A stretch of DNA of 64,000 nucleotides from JAWKZG01 sp041396125 (GTDB lineage Bacteria; Pseudomonadota; Gammaproteobacteria; Competibacterales; Competibacteraceae). Numbering within the stretch: position 1 is the first letter of the stretch; each line of letters starts with the position of its first letter. Below are positions 37,233-47,254 of the stretch, piece after piece. The DNA lies in assembly GCA_041396125.1 (NCBI GenBank), contig JAWKZG010000011.1, forward strand, positions 124,001-188,000, written 5' to 3'. The translations under genes were made by a program, and so were the position numbers. The notes beneath the pieces were generated by a model. That model had not been told where the DNA came from and did not search any database. It saw only the letters and a program-made list of their open reading frames with translations.

Positions 37233-38150
37233 ATGCCTCTATTAGATACCGTGCGCGGCAGCGTACAAACCTGGGAATGCGATATGAATGGCCACATGAA
37301 TGTGCAATTTTATATTGCCCATGCCATGGACGGACTGCGCGTGCTTGGCCAGACCCTGGGTATCGGCCCTGATTATCAGCGCGATCTCGGTGCCGGCTTG
37401 CTGCCGATCGAACAGCATATCCGCTACCACCGCGAACGCCACCCCGGTGATCCGTTCTGCATACGTACCGGTATTCTGGCAGCCAAACTCGAACAACTGC
37501 AGGTTGTGCAGGAAATGCGCAGTATCCCGGATGACAGCCTGATCGCCACTTTTGTCAGCCATGTCCAGTTGCAGGATTTACGCAGCCGGGACACTATCCA
37601 CCTGCCGCCTGCGGCACTTGAAACAGCGGCCAGTTATCAGGTTGAGTTGCCCGAACATGCCGCTATCCGGGGTGTGTCCAGTGCCCCCCTGCGGCGCCGG
37701 CCAACACTCCAGGAAGCAGCGGAACTCGGCCTGCTGACGACCCAGACCAGTATTGTCAGCCAGCACGAGGACGACGGTTTCGGGCATATGTCGATTCAGG
37801 GTTTTATGGCCCGTGTCTCCGACGCTTATCCGGTTTTGATGGCCTCGATTCCGGCTTTCCAGCACATCGACCAGCATGGCCTGGGTGGGGCGGCGCTGGA
37901 ATACCGTTTCAGTTATTACCAGGTGCCGCAAGTTAACGATATCGTCACGATTCGCAGCGGGGTCAGCGGCGTCGCCAGCAAAACCTATAATTTCTGCCAC
38001 TGGCTGTTCGATGCCGCCAGCACTGCCTGTCTGGCCACTGCCGAGGTGGTCGCGGTACCGCTGGATTTAAAAACCCGCCGCGCGGTTGCGCTGCCGGAGG
38101 AAAACCGGCGCGAACTCAGCACTCAGGTGATTGCCGGCCTGAGCCTCTAG
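37233..38150 (+). CDS. double-hotdog acyl-CoA thioesterase
   Basis: A 305-residue protein with two hotdog-like halves: the first has ECDMNGHMNVQFYIAHAMDG, the D-x-N-x-H-x-N pattern of 4-hydroxybenzoyl-CoA-type thioesterases; the second has QHEDDGFGHMSIQGFMARVS. It would hydrolyse an acyl-CoA, perhaps releasing the pathway product. It follows the lactonase-like gene by 51 bases on the same strand. Confidence 0.85.
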   Translation: MPLLDTVRGSVQTWECDMNGHMNVQFYIAHAMDGLRVLGQTLGIGPDYQRDLGAGLLPIEQHIRYHRERHPGDPFCIRTGILAAKLEQLQVVQEMRSIPDDSLIATFVSHVQLQDLRSRDTIHLPPAALETAASYQVELPEHAAIRGVSSAPLRRRPTLQEAAELGLLTTQTSIVSQHEDDGFGHMSIQGFMARVSDAYPVLMASIPAFQHIDQHGLGGAALEYRFSYYQVPQVNDIVTIRSGVSGVASKTYNFCHWLFDAASTACLATAEVVAVPLDLKTRRAVALPEENRRELSTQVIAGLSL

Positions 38151-38177
38151 TCCAGTCAGACTTTTTCAGCCAGATTC

Positions 38178-39134
38178 ATGAGTACGTTTGTCGCCAAACG
38201 CCTGTTCGCATTACTGCTGACCTTGCTGGTCGCCTCCGCCGTGGTCTTCGCGGCGCTAGAGGTTCTGCCCGGCGATCCTGCCACAGTTATGCTGGGTGTG
38301 AATGCCCGCGCTGACACACTGGCAGCGCTGCGGGCCGAACTGGGATTGGATCAGCCCTTGATCGTGCGCTACGGGCACTGGGTCGGCGGTTTGCTGCACG
38401 GTGAACTGGGTAATTCCTATACCTATGCGCGACCGGTCAGCGCGCTTATCGCCGAACGCGTAGCTGTGAGCCTGCCACTGGCTTTGCTGGCAATGTGCCT
38501 GTCCACCGCGCTGGCTATTCCGCTCGGGGTGCTGGCGGCAGCGCGCCATAATCAGGCCACCGATGTCACCGTGATGGGGTTTACCCAGCTGGGTGTCGCC
38601 ATTCCCAATTTCTGGTTCGCGATTTTGCTGATCCTGGTGTTTTCGGTCAAACTCGGCTGGCTGCCCTCGGGCGGCTTTGCCGGTTGGGATCAGGGCCTGC
38701 TGGCCGGATTCAAGTCCCTGCTGCTGCCATCCTTCGCCCTGGCCCTGCCGCAAGCCGCGATACTCGCCCGTGTGACCCGTTCAGCCGTGCTGGAAAATCT
38801 GCAGAAAGACTATATCCGCACCGCCCGCGCCAAGGGTCTGACGCGCACCCAGGCACTCTGGCGGCATGCGGTGCGCAATGCGCTGATTCCAGTCGTAACG
38901 ATTATGGGCTTGCAGTTTTCCTTTCTGCTGGCGGGTACGATTATCATTGAACAGGTGTTTTACCTGCCCGGTCTGGGTCGGCTGATCTTTCAGGCTATCG
39001 CGCAACGCGATCTGATCGTGGTGCGGGATCTGATCATGCTGCTGGCGGCAACCGTGGTGATCGTCAATTTTTTCGTCGATCTGCTGTATGCCGTACTTGA
39101 TCCCCGCCTGCGCAGCGGACACATGAGCTATTGA
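38178..39134 (+). CDS. ABC transporter permease of the DppB/OppB type
   Basis: A 318-residue inner-membrane permease with six predicted helices and the coupling segment DYIRTARAKGLTRTQALWRH. DppB proteins pair with a DppC permease, and no dppC, dppD or dppF follows. The next gene is a PotA-like ATPase from a different ABC class. Either the partners are elsewhere, the cluster has lost genes, or an assembly gap is hidden here. Confidence 0.9.
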   Translation: MSTFVAKRLFALLLTLLVASAVVFAALEVLPGDPATVMLGVNARADTLAALRAELGLDQPLIVRYGHWVGGLLHGELGNSYTYARPVSALIAERVAVSLPLALLAMCLSTALAIPLGVLAAARHNQATDVTVMGFTQLGVAIPNFWFAILLILVFSVKLGWLPSGGFAGWDQGLLAGFKSLLLPSFALALPQAAILARVTRSAVLENLQKDYIRTARAKGLTRTQALWRHAVRNALIPVVTIMGLQFSFLLAGTIIIEQVFYLPGLGRLIFQAIAQRDLIVVRDLIMLLAATVVIVNFFVDLLYAVLDPRLRSGHMSY

Positions 39135-39251
39135 TACCGCTGCCTGATACCGCAGGGGCCAGCATCTCTTTGGCAAGATCGCACAAAATCGTTGATAATG
39201 CGCCGCTTCATCAATGATTTCTGTTTACGCGTGAAGACTACCCAAACAACT

Positions 39252-40319
39252 ATGGTCGAGCTGCGCCAGGTCAGCAAAACGTTCGGCCCGAGCACCGCCG
39301 TTGACAATGCCAGTTTTAGCGTCCTGCAAGGCCAATTTCTGACTATTCTGGGCCCCAGCGGTTGTGGCAAAACCACCCTGCTGCGCATGATCGCCGGCTT
39401 TATGGCACCCAGCAGCGGCAGCATTCTGCTGAATGGCGAACCGGTCGCCAAACTGCCTCCTTATAAACGCTCCATCGGTATGGTATTCCAGCGTCTGGCG
39501 CTGTTTCCGCATATGACGGCTGCGCAGAACATTGCCTATCCGCTCAAAATGCGCCGTTTCGATCCCGCCACTATTCCACAGCGGGTGCAGGAATATCTGG
39601 CGCTGGTCAAACTGGAAGGATACGGCGAGCGCTACCCGCACGAGCTGTCCGGCGGCCAGCAGCAGCGCATCGCCATTGCCCGGGCGCTGGTGTTCAATCC
39701 GGATTTATTGCTCTTGGATGAACCCTTGTCCGCGCTGGATAAAAAACTGCGTGAAGAGATGCAGCTGGAATTTCGCCGCATCCAGCAGGAACTGGGCGTC
39801 ACGACTATCAATGTCACCCACGATCAACGCGAAGCCCTGGTCATGTCGGATCAGATCGTAGTCATGAACGAGGGGCTGATCCAGCAATCCGAAGACCCCA
39901 TTGCACTGTACCGGCAACCACGCAATAAATTTGTCGCCGGTTTTATCGGCCTGACCAGTTTTTTCAAGGCCACGGTCGCCAGCAGCGATGGCCAGGTTCG
40001 CATCGGCGAGCAGGTGTTACAGGGCCGCGCAAGCACTCCCCTGTCAGCAGGTGCATCTGTCGATTGTGCAGTGCGCGCCGAGCAGGTGAGGATTTTCAGT
40101 ACGGCTACTCCACCCGCAGCACTGGATACTGTCTTCGATGGCACCGTCCGCGAGCGGATTTTCGAAGGCGACCGGATCGTTTACGAAATTACCTGTCCGG
40201 CGCTGGATGCGGCGGCGGTATACGCGTTTGATCATGACCCGATACATCATAAGGTTTTTAATCCGGAGGAAACGGTTCAGATCGGCTGGAATGCGGCTGA
40301 TCTGATGATTTTCAGTTAA
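39252..40319 (+). CDS. ABC transporter ATP-binding protein (PotA/spermidine-putrescine type)
   Basis: I chose ATG 39252 (MVELRQVSKTFGPSTAVDNA), giving 355 residues; the frame extends to 39192 without family sequence. Walker A is GPSGCGKTT, signature ELSGGQQQRIAIARAL, Walker B LLLLDEPLSALD and switch histidine INVTHDQREAL. The C-terminal 110 residues are a TOBE-like regulatory domain. No PotB/PotC permease accompanies it; the substrate-binding gene follows after 76 bases. Confidence 0.92.
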   Translation: MVELRQVSKTFGPSTAVDNASFSVLQGQFLTILGPSGCGKTTLLRMIAGFMAPSSGSILLNGEPVAKLPPYKRSIGMVFQRLALFPHMTAAQNIAYPLKMRRFDPATIPQRVQEYLALVKLEGYGERYPHELSGGQQQRIAIARALVFNPDLLLLDEPLSALDKKLREEMQLEFRRIQQELGVTTINVTHDQREALVMSDQIVVMNEGLIQQSEDPIALYRQPRNKFVAGFIGLTSFFKATVASSDGQVRIGEQVLQGRASTPLSAGASVDCAVRAEQVRIFSTATPPAALDTVFDGTVRERIFEGDRIVYEITCPALDAAAVYAFDHDPIHHKVFNPEETVQIGWNAADLMIFS

Positions 40320-40366
40320 AGGGGAAAGCTGCCACATCTCCTTTTGGAAGCCTCATCGGTAGAGTG

Positions 40367-40391
40367 CTCGCCTGCAGTCAGGCGAGGTTTT
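40367..40391 (+). promoter_or_regulatory. hairpin overlapping the ribosome-binding site of the binding-protein gene
   Basis: CTCGCCTG (40367-40374) pairs perfectly with CAGGCGAG (40379-40386) around a CAGT loop, followed by GTTTT. The 3' arm includes most of the AGGCGAGG Shine-Dalgarno stretch 8 bases before ATG 40396. It could act as an intrinsic terminator/attenuator or block translation. Confidence 0.55.
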
Positions 40392-40395
40392 AATA

Positions 40396-41523
40396 ATGCA
40401 TCAGCATGAGAAAATACCTATGACAAGCAAGATATTACCTGGTCTTTCACGCCGCCGTTTTCTGCAAACATCCGCCCTGGCTGGTGGCGCTGCAACGGTG
40501 CTCGGACCACAAGCGCTATTTGCAGCCGAGCCGGACAAACCTAATGAAATTATTGTGCGGGCCTGGGGCGGTGCCTGGGGCGATGCACTGAAAGCCGGGG
40601 TTGCAGACGGTTTTACCGCTGCCACGGGCATCAAGGTACGACTGGATTTCACCGAAGACAACGAGATCAAGCCCAAAATCTGGGCGGCGGTGGATCAGGG
40701 CCGGGTGCCGCCGATTCATGTCAACTGGGATACCACCACCAATGCCACGATTTCAGCCCTGCGTGGCGTGACGGTCGATCTCAGCGATTTGTCCAATCTC
40801 GAAGGCCTGCTGCCACTGGCCAAGCCGGTGGGACTGGACGGCTATCCACTGGTGAACACCTATGCGTATGTGTATGTTTGCGCTTATCGCCCGGAGGCCT
40901 TCCCGGACGGCCCGCCGGCATCCTGGAAAGTGTTGCTTGATCCGAAATTCAAAGGTCGTGTTGCCTTGTACGACGACGGCATCGGTTTCAATCCGGTTGC
41001 AGTGATTGCCGGTGGCGGCACGCTGGCGGATATTCCGGACAATATGGAACCGGGCTATGAATTTTACCGCCAGCTGAAAGCAAACCAGCCGCTGCTGGGC
41101 GAAGACCCGGATTTCACCAGCTGGTTTCAGAACGGCGAGATCGATATCGCCTGCACCATCAGTGTCAACGCCCGCGCCGCCAAACAAAGCGGTATCAATG
41201 TCGCCTGGACAGTGCCGGCAGAAGGCTGCAAAGTCGATACCGATGGCCTGTGGATACCCAAGGGACTACCGGAGAACGAGGAATACTGGGCCAAAGCGTT
41301 TGTCAATCATGCTTTGTCCAAAGACGCGCAGCAAAAATGGTGTTCGCTGTTAGGCCTGCCGCCGGTGTTTCCAGGCATTGAGCCACCGGCCGATCTGGTC
41401 GGCGATCCGTCCTATCCGACCAAACCGGAAGACTTCGAGAAACTGCTGCGTATTCCCAGCAAAGTCCTGGTCGAAAACCAGCCCGCCTGGTTTGCCAAAT
41501 TCAACGAAATCATGCAGGGCTAG
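40396..41523 (+). CDS. ABC transporter substrate-binding protein (PotD-like), Tat signal
   Basis: A 375-residue periplasmic binding protein. The N-terminus has a twin-arginine signal (LSRRRFLQTSALAGGAA) and cleavage near FAAEP. The mature part has IIVRAWGGAWGDALKAGVAD and later DTDGLWIPKGLPENEEYW, typical of spermidine/putrescine-type receptors. ATG 40396 is taken as start; ATG 40420 is possible and would leave a standard Tat leader. Permease partners are absent. Confidence 0.88.
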   Translation: MHQHEKIPMTSKILPGLSRRRFLQTSALAGGAATVLGPQALFAAEPDKPNEIIVRAWGGAWGDALKAGVADGFTAATGIKVRLDFTEDNEIKPKIWAAVDQGRVPPIHVNWDTTTNATISALRGVTVDLSDLSNLEGLLPLAKPVGLDGYPLVNTYAYVYVCAYRPEAFPDGPPASWKVLLDPKFKGRVALYDDGIGFNPVAVIAGGGTLADIPDNMEPGYEFYRQLKANQPLLGEDPDFTSWFQNGEIDIACTISVNARAAKQSGINVAWTVPAEGCKVDTDGLWIPKGLPENEEYWAKAFVNHALSKDAQQKWCSLLGLPPVFPGIEPPADLVGDPSYPTKPEDFEKLLRIPSKVLVENQPAWFAKFNEIMQG

Positions 41524-41632
41524 AAACACACAACCGCAGCATCACAGTGGGGCTGAATTCTCAGCCCCAGTACGTTTCTCTCCGCTGGTCACACGGACAA
41601 ATTTACTTCCTCGACAAGTACAGGCATCCCCC

Positions 41633-42295
41633 ATGTCAGATCCAAGCGATATGCAAGCCTACTACGCCCGGCGGGCGCTGGAATACGAACGTATTTATCA
41701 CAAACCCGAACGAATGGTTGATCTGGCTGAACTGCGAGTGCAGCTGCCCTTATTGCTGCGCGGATGCGATGTGCTGGAACTGGCTTGCGGCACCGGTTAC
41801 TGGACCCGGTTTGTTGCGCTGGAAGCCCGCACCGTAACGGCCCTGGATATTAACGAGGCCGTGCTGAACATCGCCCGCAGCAAAACCTATCCGCGCCGCA
41901 ATGTGCAGTTTGCTATCGGCGATGCCTACGCGCCTGCTGTCAGTGGTGTGTTTGATGGTGGCTTGGCGGCGTTCTGGTTCTCGCATGTGCCCCGGCAGCG
42001 GCAGGATGAATTTCTGCGTGCATTGCACGCCTGTCTGCAACCTGGTGCGCGAGTGGTACTGCTGGATAATGCCTATGTCGAGGGCAGTAGCACCCCTATC
42101 AGTCGGGTAGATACTGACGGCAACCGCTATCAGCTGCGCCCGCTGGACGATGGCAGTCAGTATGAAGTCATCAAGAATTTTCCGAGCGAAGACGAACTGC
42201 GCGCGCTATTGTCCTCCTTATGGCACGACGCTCGATTACCGGCGTCTGCCGTATTATTGGTTATGCAGTTACCGGCTTGCTTGAGCATCCGCTGA
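41633..42295 (+). CDS. SAM-dependent class I methyltransferase
   Basis: A 220-residue product from ATG 41633 (MSDPSDMQAYYARRALEYER). SAM-binding motif I is VLELACGTGYWTRFVA, with ALDINEAVL as motif post-I and a FWFSHVP segment as in small-molecule methyltransferases. The open frame goes back to 41378 inside the binding-protein gene without support. The substrate is unknown; it closes the same-strand catabolic run. Confidence 0.88.
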   Translation: MSDPSDMQAYYARRALEYERIYHKPERMVDLAELRVQLPLLLRGCDVLELACGTGYWTRFVALEARTVTALDINEAVLNIARSKTYPRRNVQFAIGDAYAPAVSGVFDGGLAAFWFSHVPRQRQDEFLRALHACLQPGARVVLLDNAYVEGSSTPISRVDTDGNRYQLRPLDDGSQYEVIKNFPSEDELRALLSSLWHDARLPASAVLLVMQLPACLSIR

Positions 42296-42451
42296 AAAAT
42301 TGCCTGGCGGACGTTTTTTACCATCGAAGCTGCTTTTAAAAGCGTTTCTAAGTCACGCTCTACTCGGCGTTTTTTTTGCAATCGCGCTACAATGTGCTAG
42401 CGACGCTTTATAACAATACGTCCGCACAATATAACCACAGGAGGATCTGTC

Positions 42452-44275
42452 ATGGCGAAACATTCGCTGCGGCACGCACTGGCGCTGGCCGTGTGTGCGC
42501 TGTGTTATGTCTGCAACGTCAGCGCGCAAGAACCAGCACCCGCTGCCTGGATCGACGATCTGAGCGCAATCGGCCCGGCGGACTGGAACGCGCAACGGGC
42601 AGCTCATCTGCTGGAACGGGCGGGATTCGGTGGCACCCCGGCAGAAATCAGCCAGCTGGCGGCACTGACACCTGAGCAGGCTGTTGCCTGGCTGGTGGAT
42701 TTCCCCGCCGATGACAGTCCATTGCCGCCGTTTGAGCATTCCGGTGTGCATGATCCCGGCCTGGAGCCGTTTCCACCCAGTCGTCCCGCCACCACCGCCC
42801 TGGCACGTGCTCAGGGCGAGGCACTGGGCGTCAAGATCAAACCCGCCGGCAACCGCCGCCTGCAGCCGGTGGTGAACCGGTTTTTCTACTGGCTGCGCGC
42901 CAGCAGGCTGGAAACCAATCGGCTGGCCTATTGGTGGGCCAATCGCATGCTGACCACTCCGCATCCACTGCAGGAAAAAATGGCGCTGTTCTGGCACGGC
43001 CATTTCGCGGTCAACGAAGATAAAGTCCGCGACTACCGTAAACTCCTGCAGCAGCTTGAACTGTTCCATCGCCACGGCAGCGGTAATTTCCGCGATCTGT
43101 TGATCGGTGTGGCGCAAGGCCCGGCCATGCTGGCATTTCTGGATGCCGGGGTGAATGTGAAAGGCTCGCCGAATGAGAACTTCGCGCGCGAGATCATGGA
43201 ATTGTTCAGCATGGGCGTCGGTCATTATTCCGAAACCGATATCCGCGAAGCGGCACGAGCGTTTACCGGCTGGAATTTCCGTGATCTGGATTTCGTGATC
43301 AACGCTGATCAACACGATGATGACGTTAAAACTGTGCTCGGCCAGACCGGCAATTTCGACGGTGTGGAAGTCATCGACATCATTCTGGCGCAGCCCGCCA
43401 CAGCGGATTTTATCGCGGGCAAGTTATATCGCTATCTGGTGCGCGAGGAGCTATCGCCCGAGCTGCAACAACGCCTGGGGGCAGTCCTGCGTGAGCACCA
43501 TTACCAACTCGCACCCTTCCTGAAAACGCTTTTTCTGGCGCGCGATTTTTACAGCCCGGCCTCGGTCGCCGCGCACATTAAAAGTCCGGTCGAACTGGTC
43601 GTATCGACCTATAAAAAACTCGGCTTGCAGGAGATACCGGGCGTGCCGGATTTCAATGAAACCACAGCCAGTCTTGGTCAGCATTTGTTCCATCCGCCGA
43701 CCGTAGCGGGCTGGGCACAGGGGCGCAGCTGGATGACGCCGGGTTTACTGCTGGCGCGTGGCAATTTCGCCTACGAAGTCCTGTTTCCGGATATCAACTT
43801 CATTCCGCATGACCGCTATCCGACCGATCCGCTGATTCGCGACGTCAGCGCATCGTATCGCACAAGGTTACGATATCAGCAGTGCCACTATGCCGGTCAG
43901 CAGCGGCGATATGATGGCGATGTCGAATCTGATGGCCGATCGCGATGAGGACTTCAACACCCGTTACGGCAGCTACAAGGGCTGGCAGATGGCGATCCAG
44001 AAAGTGAAACCGATTCCGCGTCAGACTGCAGCGCGTTGGATTTGTCCGCCATGGTGCAGGCAGCCGGGCTCGCTACCGCAGAACAGGTCGTTGATTATTT
44101 TCTGACCCGACTGCTGCAGGTGCCAACCGGGGAAAAACTGCGTCGGCAGCTGATCGATACCCTGCAGCAGGAGCTGGGTACCGCGTCAATAGCGGAGGCT
44201 GCCACCTATATGGAAGAACCTTTGCGCCTGCTGCTGCACCTGATCATGAGTACACCGGAATACCAGTTGGGCTAA
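42452..44275 (+). pseudogene. DUF1800 family protein, two compensating frameshifts
   Basis: Secreted protein (signal peptide ending CNVSAQ, AGGAGGA site upstream) of the DUF1800 family, which usually pairs with DUF1501. The first frame runs from 42452 with AAHLLERAGFGGTP, WWANRMLTTPHPLQEKMALF and FAREIMELFSMGVGHYSE. Near 43850-43862 reading shifts to another frame (QGYDISSATMPVSSGDMMAM), and near 44020-44036 it shifts back to ALDLSAMVQAAGLATAEQVV, ending at 44275. Net length is conserved, about 607 residues. Two opposite single-base changes fit sequencing error well. Confidence 0.85.
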
Positions 44276-44291
44276 TCGGGAGATATCAAGC

Positions 44292-45524
44292 ATGACTCAT
44301 ACTATTCGTACATCTTCTTGCCTGCCTGCAGGCTTAAGCCGTCGCGATATCTTACGGGCCATGGGTGCGGGCGCGCTGGCGCTGTCCCCGTTTGGTCAGG
44401 CGGCGCAGGCACTGGCAGCCGAAAGCGCCGACAATAACCGCATTCTGGTCATCCTGGAGTTATCGGGCGGCAATGACGGCTTGAATACGTTAGTGCCCTA
44501 TGGCGATGATGCCTATTACCGGCACCGGCCCAAAATCGGCATCAAACCGGAAAAACTGCGCCGGATAGATGACCACTTCGGTTTTCAGGAGGGTATGGCC
44601 GGATTTGAACGGCTTTACAAAGATGGCCAGTTGGCTCTCGTGCACGGCTGTGGTTATGACAGGCCCTCGTTTTCGCATTTTGTCTCGATGACCTACTGGC
44701 ATACGGCGGCCCCCAATAGCGGTGAACCGTATGGCTGGGTCGGCCGGCTGGCGGACGCGATGGACCCGAACAACACGCCTAATTACCTGGTCAATATCGA
44801 CGCCTCGCAATCGCTGGCCGTGCGCAGTCGCTCGCATATTCCGGTGGTGTTTGACGATCCCGAGCGCTTTGACCGCAAAGGTTTGCAACAGGAACAAACG
44901 CTGCTAAACAGCACGCCCGAGCCGACCACCCATAATGCCTCGCAGCGCTTTCTGCGCGAGGTCGCCCATGGTGCCCAGCAGGCCTCGGCACTGGTGCGCG
45001 ATGCCTGGGACAAGTACCGCTCGCCGGTCGATTACGGGCTGGTCAATCTCGACCTGCCGAAAGTCGCCTCGCTGATCGAGGCCGACATGCCGACGCGGCT
45101 GTATTACACCTCGTTTCGCAATAATGCGTTCGACACCCATGTGTATCAGAACAGCACCCACGCCCGCCTGCTGACTTATGCCTCGGACGCGGTAGCGGCG
45201 TTTTTGCAGGACATGGAACGAATCGGCCGCGCTGATGATGTGGTGTTGCTGGCATTTTCTGAATTTGGCCGACGGGTGCCGGAGAATACCAATCTGGGCA
45301 CGGATCACGGCACCGCCAACCCGATGTTTATAGCAGGCCGCAGCGTCAAAGGCGGTCACTATGGCGCACTGCCCAGCCTGACCGAACTGGACGAGGGCGA
45401 CAACCTGATCTTCACTACCGATTTTCGGCGGGTGTATGCCAGCGTGATCGAAAACTGGCTCGGTTATACCGACAGCGCAGCTGTGCTGAACGGTACCTTC
45501 GAGCCGTTTGCGCTATTTAGCTGA
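44292..45524 (+). CDS. DUF1501 family protein, Tat-type signal
   Basis: A 410-residue protein with a twin-arginine leader (GLSRRDILRAMGAGALA) and the sulfatase-like DUF1501 pattern: VILELSGGNDGLNTLVPYGD, VHGCGYDRPSFSH, FSEFGRRVPENTNLGTDHG and NPMFIAG. It starts 16 bases after the DUF1800 gene. DUF1800/DUF1501 pairs are widespread and exported; their role is not established. Confidence 0.92.
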   Translation: MTHTIRTSSCLPAGLSRRDILRAMGAGALALSPFGQAAQALAAESADNNRILVILELSGGNDGLNTLVPYGDDAYYRHRPKIGIKPEKLRRIDDHFGFQEGMAGFERLYKDGQLALVHGCGYDRPSFSHFVSMTYWHTAAPNSGEPYGWVGRLADAMDPNNTPNYLVNIDASQSLAVRSRSHIPVVFDDPERFDRKGLQQEQTLLNSTPEPTTHNASQRFLREVAHGAQQASALVRDAWDKYRSPVDYGLVNLDLPKVASLIEADMPTRLYYTSFRNNAFDTHVYQNSTHARLLTYASDAVAAFLQDMERIGRADDVVLLAFSEFGRRVPENTNLGTDHGTANPMFIAGRSVKGGHYGALPSLTELDEGDNLIFTTDFRRVYASVIENWLGYTDSAAVLNGTFEPFALFS

Positions 45525-45650
45525 TTTTTTACGAGGCCGATACAACGCCGCCATTTTGTCATCGGCGGAAACCTGATCTCTCCGCTGGTGGTAGCATAAT
45601 TATCTTTATTTCAGCATCTTTGATATCGGGTAGCTTGAATAGGAGAGATT

Positions 45651-47254
45651 ATGCGTTCCTACGACGCACTTATTATTGGCGGCGGCCATAACGGTCTGGT
45701 TTGCGCCTGCTATCTGGCCGGTGCCGGGCTGAAAGTCCGCGTACTGGAACGCCGTCATGTCGTTGGCGGTACGGCGGTCACAGAAGAATTTCTGCCCGGT
45801 TTTCGCAACTCAGTGGCCAGTTATACCGTCAGTTTATTGCATCCGAAAATCATTCAGGATTTACACCTGCATCAGCACGGTCTGCGCATTCTGCAGCGTC
45901 CGCTGGGGAATTTCCTGCCTCTAAATGATTCCGGGTATCTTAAGCTCGGCGGCGGACTGGCTGCCACCCAGGCCGAGTTTGCCCGTTTCTCGCAGCAAGA
46001 TGCGGAAAATCTGCCCGCCTATTACGCTATGCTGGACGAGGTTGCCGACGTATTACGCAGTATGCTGCTGCACACTCCGCCCAATGTCGGCGGCGGTTTG
46101 TATGACCTCGCTCGTGGCATCAAACAGGCCGCCGCGCTGCGCAAACTCGATATGCCGCAACGGCGCGATCTGCTGGATCTTTTTACGATCAGCGCCGCCG
46201 AGCTGCTGGAACGCTGGTTCGAGTCCGAACCGGTAAAAGCCGCATTCGGTTTCGATGCGGTGGTCGGGAATTTTGCCAGCCCGTATGCCGCCGGTACGGC
46301 CTATGTACTGCTGCATCATGTATTTGGTGAGGTCAACGGCCAGAAGGGTCAGTGGGGTCATGCGGTGGGCGGTATGGGCGCCATCACTCAGGCTATGGCG
46401 GCAGAAGCCAGGGCACGCGGGGTCGAGATCAGCCTTGATGCCGAAGTCAGCCGGGTTCAGGTCGAGGCTGGTCGGGTCAAAAGTGTGGTATTACACGATG
46501 GCAGCGAAATCATGGCCCGTCAGGTCGTAGCCAATGTCAATCCCAGGCTGTTATCAGCAGTTGTTCGATCCTGTTGATCTGCCAGCGGAATTGCCGGAAC
46601 GCATCCAGCATTACCGCTGCGGCTCGGGCCACCCTGCGCATGAATGTGGCGCTGAGCGAATTACCCGATTTCGGAAGGTTCGCCGGTAAGCATCTGCAGA
46701 CTCATCACCAGGCCGGCATTATCATTGCACCTTCGCTGGACTATATGGAACAGGCTTGCGTCGATGCGCGCCGGCACGGCTGGGCAGGGTCGCGAACCGA
46801 TCGTCGAGATGCTGATTCCGGAGCACCGTGGACGACAGTCTGGCACCACCCGGCCAGCATGCTGCCAGCCTGTTCTGTCAGGCATTTTAATCCGCAGCTA
46901 GCCGCGGATGGCCGGGACTCGGCATGATGCTCCTTCGCGAACAGGCGGCGGATACGGTCATCGATACGGTTACTCGCTACGCGCCCAATTTCAAAGCCAG
47001 CATTTTAGGACGGATGATTTTATCGCCGCAGGATCTGGAGGAAAATTCGGACTGATCGGAGGCGATATCTTCCATGGCGCACTTAGTCTGAACCAACTCT
47101 ACAGCGTCTCTGCTCAGGTTACGGTAATTTACCGTGGCCCGTTCAAGGGCTTTCAGCTCTATGCGGCTCGGGTACACACCCCGGTGGCGGCGTCACCGGC
47201 GCACCCGGTCATAACGCCGCCCAGGAGATTCTGCGGGACAGGCGCAGGCGTTAG
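45651..47254 (+). pseudogene. PYROXD2-like FAD-dependent oxidoreductase, 3' half full of frameshifts
   Basis: The first 300 residues read cleanly: FAD motif ALIIGGGHNGLVCACYLAG, VLERRHVVGGTAV and GGMGAITQAMAAEARARG. After about 46550 the frame is lost, but pieces continue in order: FDPVDLPAELPERIQHY, LRMNVALSELPDF, DSLAPPG, TRYAPNFKASILGR, GLIGGDIFHGALSLNQLYS and HPGGGVTGAPGHNAAQEILR before TAG 47252-47254. At least six single-base indels are needed. This is the phytoene-desaturase-like PYROXD2/CrtI family. Its damage runs into the next two genes, which argues for poor sequence here. Confidence 0.8.

Noticed and set aside
40340..40390. tRNA-like segment (CTCATCGGTAGAG followed by a stem-loop)
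   Set aside because: It resembles a D-arm, but there is no acceptor stem, no T-arm and the following stem has a 4-base loop. Better explained as a leader hairpin.
42353..43315. 320-codon minus-strand frame opposite the DUF1800 gene
   Set aside because: No motif or ribosome-binding site; the plus-strand gene has clear family motifs and a signal peptide.
44904..45359. 151-codon minus-strand frame inside the DUF1501 gene
   Set aside because: Shadow of a well-supported gene.
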